From the NCBI GenBank assembly GCA_041180805.1, contig JBEGQX010000245.1:1-11725 (forward strand): a stretch of 11,725 nucleotides of DNA, in the 5' to 3' direction. The DNA comes from JBEGQX01 sp041180805 (lineage in GTDB: Bacteria > Planctomycetota > Planctomycetia > Gemmatales > Gemmataceae). Below are positions 1-6,504 of this stretch, piece by piece (positions within the stretch are counted from its first letter, which is position 1; every line of letters begins with the position of its first letter). The notes beneath the pieces are model-generated. The model was not told where the DNA came from. It worked only from the letters and a program-made list of their open reading frames with translations, and searched no databases. The translations under genes and the position numbers were made by a program.

Positions 1-97
1 TCTCTTTTACATACCAAGCAATTGATTCGCCCTCAAGTACCTGATAGGTTTGGATTTGATTCAAAGCTGCCTAAAAGTATTTGCTGCATTTCAAAAA

Positions 98-134
98 CTA
101 AAGGGTGCAGGCTGATCAGTGTAAAAACCTTTAG
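98..134 (+). promoter_or_regulatory. Inverted repeat upstream of katG, possible operator or leader hairpin
   Basis: A perfect 7-base inverted repeat (CTAAAGG at 98-104, CCTTTAG at 128-134) encloses a 23-base spacer, which itself contains the 8-base palindrome CTGATCAG (112-119). It lies 37 bases before the katG start codon, where an operator or a 5' leader hairpin could act. Two TTGATT boxes (22-27 and 56-61) could be -35 elements, but I see no convincing -10 partner, so no promoter is called. The symmetry is directly visible; any regulatory role is inference. Confidence 0.25.
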
Positions 135-171
135 CTGTATGAAGACAAACTTTGAATAAAAGGATAGAAAT

Positions 172-2325
172 ATGTCATCCGTAAGCAAATGCCCGTTTCA
201 CCATGCCGCTGGTGGCGGTACATCTAACAAGGACTGGTGGCCCAATCAGTTGCGCTTGGATCTACTAAATCAGCATTCGGAAAAATCAAACCCGCTGGGT
301 GTGAAGTTTGATTACGCCAGGGAGTTCAAAAAGCTTGACTACCATGGCCTTAAGGCTGATCTGCTCAAACTTATGACCGATTCGCAGTCTTGGTGGCCGG
401 CCGACTTTGGCCATTACGGTCCGCAGATGATCCGCATGGCCTGGCATTCTGCTGGCACCTATCGTACGATCGACGGGCGCGGCGGCGGGGGACGCGGTCA
501 GCAGCGATTCGCCCCCCTGAACTCCTGGCCGGACAATGTCAACATCGATAAGACACGTCGCCTTCTCTGGCCGATCAAGCAGAAATATGGCCAAAAGATT
601 TCCTGGGCAGACCTTTTCATATTGGCTGGGAATGTGGCGCTGGAATCCATGGGATTCCGCACCTTTGGATTTGGTGGCGGCCGCGAGGATGTCTGGGAAC
701 CAGACTTGGACGTGAACTGGGGCCCTGAGATCAAGTGGTTGGGGGCTGACCCGAAGCGTATCCACAACGAAAAGCGTGAAATCTCGGGACCCTTTGCTGC
801 TTCACATATGGGCCTGATTTACGTGAACCCTGAAGGTCCGAACGCCAGCGGTGACTACATGCTGGCAGCCAAGGATATTCGTGCTACCTTCTACCGCATG
901 GCGATGAATGATGAGGAGATTGTCGCACTTATTGCCGGAGGTCACACCTTTGGCAAAACGCATGGTGCTGCGCCGGAATCGCATATGGGGCCGGAACCCG
1001 AAGGCGCACCTATTCAGGCCCAAGGGTTGGGCTGGATCAGTAATTATGGCAGTGGGCACGGTGAAGATACTATTTCCAGCGGCCTGGAGGTGACCTGGAC
1101 AACAACGCCTACACAATGGAGCAACGACTTCCTTGAAATTTTATTCAAGTACGAGTGGGAGATGGTGAAGTCCCCGGCAGGCGCCAAGCAGTGGGTTGCC
1201 AAAAATGCTCCGGAAGTCATACCGGATGCCCATTTGCAGGGTAAGTTTCATAAGCCCACTATGCTGACCACCGATTTGACAATGCGTTTCGATCCCGAGT
1301 TCGGCAAGATCTCCAAGCGCTTCATCGAGAACCCACAGGCCTTTGCCGATGCCTTTGCCCGCGCTTGGTTCAAGCTTACCCACCGAGACATGGGACCGAA
1401 GGCGCGCTATCTAGGCCCTGAGGTGCCTAAGGAAGACCTGATTTGGCAGGACCCACTGCCAGTGGCCAACCACAGGCCCACTACAGAGGCTATCGCCGAT
1501 CTCAAGGCGAGGATTAATGCATCTGGTATAACCGTGACTGATTTGGTGTCTTTGGCTTGGGCTTCCGCCTCCACGTTCCGTGGCAGCGACAAACGCGGTG
1601 GGGCAAATGGCGCCCGCATTCGTCTTATGCCACAGAGGAACTGGGCAATCAACAAGCCCGTGATTAATACCCTTGCCAAGCTTGAGGCAATCAAAGATGC
1701 GAGTGGCAATGCTTCGCTGGCTGACGTGATCGTGCTTGCGGGCTGCGTTGGCGTGGAGCAAGCGGCCCTGGCTGCAGGGGTGGATGTCGAGGTACCTTTC
1801 GAACCGGGCCGGGTAGATGCCTTGCAAGACCAGACTGATGTGGAATCCTTTGCCGTGCTCGAGCCCGTGATCGATGGCTTCCGAAACTATGGACGGGGTA
1901 CGGATGGTGCAACGACCGAAGCCATGCTGATTGACAGGGCTCAGATGTTGACCCTGACCGGGCCGGAGATGACCGCGCTGGTCGGTGGTTTACGCGTGCT
2001 AGGCGCGAATGGTGCCGGCAGCAGTCACGGCGTGTTTACCGACAAAGTGGGCGTGCTAAGCAACGACTTCTTCGTGAAACTACTCGACATGGACATGGAG
2101 TGGAAACCGATAGATGTGGATGCTGAAATATTTGAAGGAAGGGACCGTAAAAGCGGCAAGCTGAAATATACCGCTACCCGCAACGACTTGATCTTTGGCT
2201 CGAACTCGGTGCTGCGTGCCTACGCCGAGGTTTATGCCAGTACGGACGGCAGGGAGAGGTTCGTCAGAGATTTTGTGGCGGCATGGAACAAGGTAATGAA
2301 CCTGGACCGGTTCGACCTTGCTTGA
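172..2325 (+). CDS. katG: Catalase-peroxidase KatG
   Basis: This is a bifunctional haem enzyme that breaks down hydrogen peroxide (catalase) and oxidises small donors (peroxidase) in the cytoplasm. At 717 residues it has the usual length of the family, made of two duplicated peroxidase domains. The distal haem pocket Arg88-Trp91-His92 is present, in RMAWHSAGTYR. Trp91, Tyr217 (in SHMGLIYVNPEGP) and Met243 fit the Met-Tyr-Trp crosslink needed for catalase activity. The proximal ligand is His258 (AGGHTFGKTHG), with Trp309 at the expected 51-residue distance and Asp368 in PTMLTTDL. There is no signal peptide, and the N-terminal CPFHHAAGGGTSNKDWWPNQL block is typical of the family. AGGA at 161-164 lies 7 bases before the ATG and supports this start. 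The gene appears to stand alone. Its G+C (about 55-60% in most sampled lines) is higher than that of most of the window, which fits a family known to move between bacteria. Identification is very secure. Confidence 0.98.
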   Translation: MSSVSKCPFHHAAGGGTSNKDWWPNQLRLDLLNQHSEKSNPLGVKFDYAREFKKLDYHGLKADLLKLMTDSQSWWPADFGHYGPQMIRMAWHSAGTYRTIDGRGGGGRGQQRFAPLNSWPDNVNIDKTRRLLWPIKQKYGQKISWADLFILAGNVALESMGFRTFGFGGGREDVWEPDLDVNWGPEIKWLGADPKRIHNEKREISGPFAASHMGLIYVNPEGPNASGDYMLAAKDIRATFYRMAMNDEEIVALIAGGHTFGKTHGAAPESHMGPEPEGAPIQAQGLGWISNYGSGHGEDTISSGLEVTWTTTPTQWSNDFLEILFKYEWEMVKSPAGAKQWVAKNAPEVIPDAHLQGKFHKPTMLTTDLTMRFDPEFGKISKRFIENPQAFADAFARAWFKLTHRDMGPKARYLGPEVPKEDLIWQDPLPVANHRPTTEAIADLKARINASGITVTDLVSLAWASASTFRGSDKRGGANGARIRLMPQRNWAINKPVINTLAKLEAIKDASGNASLADVIVLAGCVGVEQAALAAGVDVEVPFEPGRVDALQDQTDVESFAVLEPVIDGFRNYGRGTDGATTEAMLIDRAQMLTLTGPEMTALVGGLRVLGANGAGSSHGVFTDKVGVLSNDFFVKLLDMDMEWKPIDVDAEIFEGRDRKSGKLKYTATRNDLIFGSNSVLRAYAEVYASTDGRERFVRDFVAAWNKVMNLDRFDLA

Positions 2326-2791
2326 TTTAGTATGAAGGAAAGCTGCCAAATGCTTTCATTGGGTTTGGAGGACCCTTCTTTATCGCTGTAAAAATCAGAG
2401 GCAGTTAAGTTTAAAACGAACTTTCTGATTCACATTTATTGATTTTAAATGATAACTTTAAGAAGGAATTTATGGATAGAAATTTAGGCTGGAGGCGTTT
2501 TATAAGCTGAATTCAACTAAAGAACGACCCCAAATACTGAAATTAGTAATGTTTTATTTGGATTTCTAATAAATTTTAGAAGAAAAGCTCCCCGAGTGAA
2601 ACACTCTTCGTAACAATCCTCTCCGATTCGATAGACGTAACATGTTTCCAATCAATCAGATAGCTATTTCGGATCTCTTCCTGTGGGGGGGTAAACGAGA
2701 GCAACCCACTCGAAACTCAATATCTAAAAACTATGAAACGATCCGACTCATGTCATTTCTCCTTGGAAATTGTTGGCTCATCAGTTCCGTG
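2326..2791. other. AT-rich intergenic region after katG, no gene seen
   Basis: I see no reading frame here with recognisable protein character on either strand. Just after katG is an inverted repeat, GAAAGC (2338-2343) and GCTTTC (2352-2357) with an 8-base loop. It has no T-run after it, so it is at best a weak or Rho-assisted terminator. A second small hairpin, GAGTG-AAA-CACTC, lies at 2594-2606. Directly overlapping it, 2586-2595 is a 10-base copy of the 3' end of the tRNA-Asn gene found at 4260-4269. A 12-codon frame at 2472 has a nearby AAGGA but no other support. Confidence 0.5.
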
Positions 2792-2992
2792 CTACTTTCC
2801 GACACACCACAGTTGCTTGCCGCCGCGAACAAAGATGTGCCTGCCGGCAAGCGCCAGCGAGGCCGCCACGTCTTCGCCCAGCGGGTTTTTCGCCACCTCC
2901 ACAGCATTCCTTCGTTTATTCATAATGCCTCCGATACTTCTCGCATTGTCATACCTTTTTGATCTACCATCTGGATGGCACCAATCTAGTAT
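2792..2992 (-). pseudogene. Remnant of a PQQ-type beta-propeller protein (C-terminal end)
   Basis: A minus-strand frame of 66 codons, bounded by stops, ends with NPLGEDVAASLALAGRHIFV followed by RGGKQLWCVGK and a stop. This pattern (small residues, a hydrophobic strand, RGGKxLWCVG at the extreme C terminus) is how many PQQ-like/BamB-like beta-propeller proteins of planctomycetes end, so the frame looks like the last blade of such a gene with the rest lost. Upstream, the frame meets a stop at 2993-2995, and I could not trace earlier blades in any frame. Inside it, ATG at 2921-2923 is preceded by GGAGG (2928-2932) with a 4-base gap, so a 43-residue peptide could still be made. The family resemblance is from memory of the motif. 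A genuine short gene cannot be excluded. Confidence 0.4.
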
Positions 2993-3161
2993 TCACGGCT
3001 ATAGGTCTTGCGCTTCGACATTGTTTACCACCTTGTATGTTTTAACCTTTTCCTTCCTGATACTACCTTAACATACTGTGGACTTTTTCGGGGGCAGGCC
3101 ATCTGGTGGCAGCTTTTCTAGAATTGCGACAGTTGGGTAGAAATGAGCCTGTTTTATGGAT

Positions 3162-4043
3162 TCATGGTATCCAACGGGCTTTGTAGGGGCGGGCGTCTTT
3201 GAGAGTAATGGTTCCTTCTGGAACAAAGAGTTGTAGTGTAGGGCCCCAAGTGCTAAGGACTATTCTTTGACTTACCGGATGGACATCCACAGACTTTACC
3301 TTGACAAGATTCCTAAGCGTGGGATGAGGTTTAAATTCCATTTTGTCGCGATCAAAAAGATATACACCATGCCCGGTGGTGATTATCAGTTCCGCAGGGG
3401 CTGCAATTGGTCGCAAATCATGGCCGTCGGCATCTGGTAACTTGTGCGTGCTTTTTAGCTTGAGTGAGGGCGTGGACATTTCCCAATCAGCAAGTGTGTA
3501 GCAACGCAGTTCATCATACCCAAGGGCCCAAAGGCATTTACGTGCCTCATCCCAAAGCACGCCATGTGCCGAACGCAGTGGGGTTTTGAAAATTGGCGCC
3601 GCTGTGGTGGCTTTTAAATCGAAGACCTCAAGATGATCGCCGCCCAGCGAACTGGCCACCACCACGCGATCTCCAGGTAGCAGATCTAGCGAATGAGCAT
3701 TCCGTGATTTTGCACGCCATAGCACTTTTTTCGTGGATCTTTCAATCAGCGCACAGCCACCATTAGATGCACACACCAACAGCCTTGCGCCATGTTCGAC
3801 CAACTTGCATTCATCCATGTGGTGAAAATCCCGGCGGACTGCCTCTGGCACATCCTCTGCTTCTTGGGCACTCCATCGCCAGAGTTTGTGCGTTTTTCCC
3901 GCTGCTGCCTCTGCCGCATTTACAATGAAAACTTCATTTCCACCGGCGAGGATAATCTCATCGGCATGAAGCCTTGCCAGCGGTGCAAGTACAACAACGA
4001 AAAGAAATGTGACTATGGTTTTTATTCTGTGTGTGCTTTTCAT
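3162..4043 (-). CDS. Secreted beta-propeller-like protein of unknown function
   Basis: The 293-residue product begins with a clear Sec signal peptide: basic residues up to Lys8, a hydrophobic core over residues 9-23 (TIVTFLFVVVLAPLA), and a likely cut after Ala27 (RLHA/DE). The mature part shows recurring blade-like strands: EIILAGGNEVFIVNA, ARLLVCASNGGCALIE, DRVVVASSLGGDHLEVFDL, KCLWALGYDELRCYTL, ELIITTGHGVYLFDR and RIVLSTWGPTLQLF. Together these suggest a 6- or 7-bladed WD40/PQQ-like propeller, exported to the periplasm or beyond. It resembles the uncharacterised DUF6528 group, though that is a guess from memory. No catalytic residues can be named. No clear Shine-Dalgarno precedes the ATG; the start is chosen because it places the signal peptide correctly. 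It stands alone, downstream of tRNA-Asn on the same strand but separated from it by a hairpin. Substrate and role are unknown. Confidence 0.8.
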   Translation of the reverse strand: MKSTHRIKTIVTFLFVVVLAPLARLHADEIILAGGNEVFIVNAAEAAAGKTHKLWRWSAQEAEDVPEAVRRDFHHMDECKLVEHGARLLVCASNGGCALIERSTKKVLWRAKSRNAHSLDLLPGDRVVVASSLGGDHLEVFDLKATTAAPIFKTPLRSAHGVLWDEARKCLWALGYDELRCYTLADWEMSTPSLKLKSTHKLPDADGHDLRPIAAPAELIITTGHGVYLFDRDKMEFKPHPTLRNLVKVKSVDVHPVSQRIVLSTWGPTLQLFVPEGTITLKDARPYKARWIP

Positions 4044-4181
4044 TTTAAAATCTGGATGCTTTCTTTTGGTGCCTCACCTGAAAGCTTGGGGAGTTCTCTC
4101 CCAGGCGATTTGCAAAGGTGCTCATTTTGCTAAGTCTTGGTAGCCAAGGATGTAAACTAAATGTTAGGAAACATAAAGACT

Positions 4182-4212
4182 GCCTGAAAAGTATAAAATA
4201 CTTCATTCAGGC
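4182..4212 (-). terminator. Hairpin downstream of tRNA-Asn, likely terminator
   Basis: GCCTGAA (4182-4188) pairs with TTCAGGC (4206-4212), and AAGTAT (4189-4194) pairs with ATACTT (4198-4203). This gives a 13-base-pair stem with a 2-base bulge (4204-4205) and an AAA loop. On the minus strand the hairpin begins 50 bases after the tRNA 3' end and is followed by a loose T-rich stretch (AGTCTTTATGTTT). That fits termination of the tRNA transcript before the propeller gene. The T-tract is interrupted, so efficiency is uncertain. Confidence 0.5.
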
Positions 4213-4261
4213 CATTTTGCCTAATCTAGATAGTAACTGCAGAATTCTGATAAAAATTTAG

Positions 4262-4334
4262 CTCCCCGACTAGGACTCGAACCTAGGACATGCGAGTTAA
4301 CAGCTCGCCGCTCTACCAACTGAGCTATCGGGGA
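4262..4334 (-). tRNA. tRNA-Asn (anticodon GTT)
   Basis: This 73-base gene folds into a full cloverleaf. The 7-base-pair acceptor stem is TCCCCGA/TCGGGGA, with discriminator G. The D arm is GCTC/GAGC around AGTTGGTA. The anticodon stem GCGAG/CTCGC carries the loop CTGTTAA, so the anticodon is GTT (genomic 4299-4301), reading Asn codons AAC and AAT. The T arm CTAGG/CCTAG carries TTCGAGT. The CCA end is not encoded (the next bases are CTA), so it must be added after transcription. The gene is transcribed away from the HpnE-like gene. Confidence 0.97.
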
Positions 4335-4411
4335 ATTAGTTCTTGGCGCAAACACGCAAAGAATCTATAAGAAAAGATAAGTTCTTCTAACCCTTTTGGC
4401 AAGATGCCTTT

Positions 4412-5791
4412 ATGCAAAAATCGGTTGGTAATCCAGGTAAGGAAAGTCCTCGTGTATTGATTGTAGGAGGTGGTTTGGCTGGTTTGGCCGCCAGCGCCAT
4501 GCTTTCCAAGCACGGATGCCAGGTAACCGTGCTGGAAACCAGACCGAAAACCGGGGGGCGGGCTGATTCTTACTTGGATCCCGTAAGCGATGAACTGGTG
4601 GATCATTGTCAGCATATTAGCATGGGCTGTTGCACAAATTTAAGTCACTTTTGCAGGATGATGGGGCTGGAGCAATTTTTTAAAGATGAAGGAAACCTTT
4701 ATTTCATGACGGCTGACAGGAAAGTCAGTCATCTTAACGCCGATGATTTACCTGCCCCCTTGCACTTGGCAAGAAGTTTCATTAATGCAACTTACCTGAG
4801 TTACTCGGATAAAGTTCGACTTGGCCTGGCCTTTTTACTTCTGCGATTAAAGGGAGGTGATGAGAGTGTTTCATTTGGGGATTGGCTTGTGGCGCATTTC
4901 CAAACGCCAACCTTAATAGAAAGGTTTTGGAAACCGGTTCTTATTAGTGCCCTGAATACCCCGATTGAAAAAGCGAGTTTTAAGTACTGTCGAAAAGTTG
5001 TGGTGGATACTTTTTTTGCTGACCGAAAAGCCTATCGGTTGAAATTACCATCGTTGCCACTTGGAGAACTTTTCGGCCCAAGGTTGTTTCAACAGCTTGA
5101 AGGGTTGGGGGTTGCTATTCGTTTGGGTTCCACAGTGAGATCCGTGCTTTTTGATGATGAAAAAGCCACGGGTGTCTTATTGCAAAACAGTGATATTCTC
5201 GAAGCGGATCATGTTGTTTTAGCAGTACCGTTTCAGCGGTTGAAGGGTCTTTTGGGTGAAAAGGTTGATGAAACGGTTTTGGGGCTTCAATCGTCCCCTA
5301 TTACAAGTGTTCATGTTTGGCTTGATAAAAGAATTACAGAACTGCCGCATGCGGTGATGTTGGATACTCTTAGTCATTGGTTGTTTTATCGTGGGAAAAA
5401 TAGCCTTGGTGAGCATTTTTACCAGGTGGTAATAAGCGCATCTGCGGATGCTCTTAGATCGGGGTATGATGCCATACAAACAAAGGTTCTTGCTGAAATG
5501 AATGTCTTTTTCCCTGCCATGGGTTCAGCAAAGGTGTTAAGAATCAAGGTTGTTACCGAAAAAAGAGCCACATTTGCCTCTTCGGTTGAGGTGGATAATT
5601 TTAGACCTGAGCAGGCGACTCGTTGGCCAAATCTTTTTCTTGCAGGGGATTACACAAAAACGGGGTGGCCCGCAACCATGGAGGGGGCAGTTCGATCAGG
5701 TTATCTCGCAGCGGAGAAACTTTTGAAAAGCATGGGTGTTAAAGCCAGATGTTTGCAGCCTGATCTAAATGGCGTGATTACAGAGGATTAG
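4412..5791 (+). CDS. hpnE: Hydroxysqualene dehydroxylase-like FAD-dependent oxidoreductase (HpnE type)
   Basis: This 459-residue amine-oxidase/phytoene-desaturase-fold flavoprotein is most likely HpnE, which reduces hydroxysqualene to squalene in the HpnC-HpnD-HpnE route to squalene and hopanoids or sterols. An N-terminal Rossmann FAD-binding site is clear: VLIVGGGLAGLAAS (Gly19 to Gly24), Glu42 at the end of the second strand, and GGRA at 48-51. The HpnE hallmark follows as VDHCQHISMGCCTNL (Asp64, Gln67, His68), where most homologues read D-N-G-Q-H. The C-terminal FAD motif is LFLAGDYTKTGWPATMEGAV (Asp413) with SGYLAAEKL. There is no signal peptide. No good Shine-Dalgarno precedes ATG 4412, but it is the first ATG in frame ahead of the FAD motif. 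HpnC and HpnD partners are not in this window. The stop overlaps by 4 bases the stop of the convergent gene. A carotenoid desaturase is the main alternative; the QH..GCCTNL block argues against it. Confidence 0.82.
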   Translation: MQKSVGNPGKESPRVLIVGGGLAGLAASAMLSKHGCQVTVLETRPKTGGRADSYLDPVSDELVDHCQHISMGCCTNLSHFCRMMGLEQFFKDEGNLYFMTADRKVSHLNADDLPAPLHLARSFINATYLSYSDKVRLGLAFLLLRLKGGDESVSFGDWLVAHFQTPTLIERFWKPVLISALNTPIEKASFKYCRKVVVDTFFADRKAYRLKLPSLPLGELFGPRLFQQLEGLGVAIRLGSTVRSVLFDDEKATGVLLQNSDILEADHVVLAVPFQRLKGLLGEKVDETVLGLQSSPITSVHVWLDKRITELPHAVMLDTLSHWLFYRGKNSLGEHFYQVVISASADALRSGYDAIQTKVLAEMNVFFPAMGSAKVLRIKVVTEKRATFASSVEVDNFRPEQATRWPNLFLAGDYTKTGWPATMEGAVRSGYLAAEKLLKSMGVKARCLQPDLNGVITED

Positions 5792-6486
5792 CCAAGCTTC
5801 ATTTCCAGCTTGCGGATGGTTTGCCAAATCTGTTTCGGATCGTTCGCTTCGCGGATGGATTCCAGAAAACCCTCTGTCAAAAAAAGTCGGGTAAGTCGGG
5901 CAAGCAACTGGATATGGGTTTTGTCATCCGTAGGGCAAACTAGAAAGAAAACATCGGTTAGTTTCCTATCAGGTGCGCCAAAGGGAATTCCGCCGGGGAT
6001 AATGCCAAGAGCAATTACTGTTTCACCCAAAGTGCCGGGGATTGGTCGATGGGGATGTGGAATTGCAACGCCGCCTGCCAGGGCTGTGCTGGCAATTTCC
6101 TCTCTTTGAGAAATCGCCTTGTGAATGGCGTCAGGGTCATAAATCTGCCAGGACTGTTCCGCAAGCTTTATAAGTTCCCTTAAAACGGAAGATTTGGTTC
6201 GAGCGGGCAGGGGGGAAGCTATGCAGGGTTCACCGAGATATTTTGAAATTAGGGTGCCATGCTCGCATTCGATGGGTGCATGGCTTTCAAAATGAATCAG
6301 AGAATCTTCATGGTGATCGATAAGCTGTCCCTGCAGCCATAGGTTGATTTCATAGGTTTGAAAGCGCCATTCCCCCGCAACTTTTCTGCCGGGGATCAAC
6401 CCTTTGGATGCAAGTTTGTGAACATCCCTGGCATCCCTTTTCAGATATGCCGCAAGTTCATCAACATCCATCGGTTCATGGCTCAT
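5788..6486 (-). CDS. Excisionase-type HTH domain fused to PTS EIIA (PtsN/fructose type) domain
   Basis: The 232-residue protein joins two recognisable parts. Residues 5-53 form an excisionase/MerR-like winged helix (HTH_17): MDVDELAAYLKRDARDVHKL, then GLIPGRKVAGEWRF and a helix ending at LWLQGQL. Residues about 85-232 form a type-2 PTS EIIA domain, with GGVAIPHPHRPIPG carrying the likely phospho-accepting His144 and a second histidine at 146. The strands VIALGIIPGGIPFGAPD and DVFFLVCPTDDKTHIQLLAR are typical of the fold. In this family the histidine receives phosphate from HPr or NPr, so the fusion could turn phosphorylation state into DNA binding. That role is inference, since no EI, HPr or sugar permease is in the window. 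It lies 18 bases downstream of argG on the same strand and is probably cotranscribed with it. No strong Shine-Dalgarno is seen, consistent with translational coupling. Confidence 0.85.
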   Translation of the reverse strand: MSHEPMDVDELAAYLKRDARDVHKLASKGLIPGRKVAGEWRFQTYEINLWLQGQLIDHHEDSLIHFESHAPIECEHGTLISKYLGEPCIASPLPARTKSSVLRELIKLAEQSWQIYDPDAIHKAISQREEIASTALAGGVAIPHPHRPIPGTLGETVIALGIIPGGIPFGAPDRKLTDVFFLVCPTDDKTHIQLLARLTRLFLTEGFLESIREANDPKQIWQTIRKLEMKLG

Positions 6487-6504
6487 AGTTTTAAATTTGG
6501 CTGG

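Noticed and set aside
286..2349. Several long minus-strand open frames opposite katG
   Set aside because: They are antisense shadows of a confident katG and lack motifs and start signals.
2338..2375. Possible intrinsic terminator after katG (GAAAGC/GCTTTC, then GGGT/ACCC)
   Set aside because: Stems are only 6 and 4 base pairs and no T-run follows, so it is noted in the intergenic entry but not called as a terminator.
2642..3071. Two overlapping plus-strand open frames of about 106 and 112 codons after katG
   Set aside because: Neither shows family motifs, a convincing ribosome-binding site or coding-like composition. The minus strand here carries the more protein-like PQQ C-terminal pattern, so these are probably antisense frames.
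3072..3161. Minus-strand frame just after the propeller gene reading HFYPTVAILEKLPPDGLPPKK, shifted by one base from that gene
   Set aside because: It could be a frameshifted tail of the propeller protein or another remnant. The propeller protein already ends in a plausible last strand (YKARWIP), and the frame has no start or motif of its own.
4412..5791. Carotenoid (phytoene) desaturase as the identity of the FAD enzyme
   Set aside because: The FAD motifs are shared, but the Q-H-I-S-M-G-C-C-T-N-L block after the Rossmann domain is the pattern of HpnE-type proteins, so HpnE is preferred though not proven.
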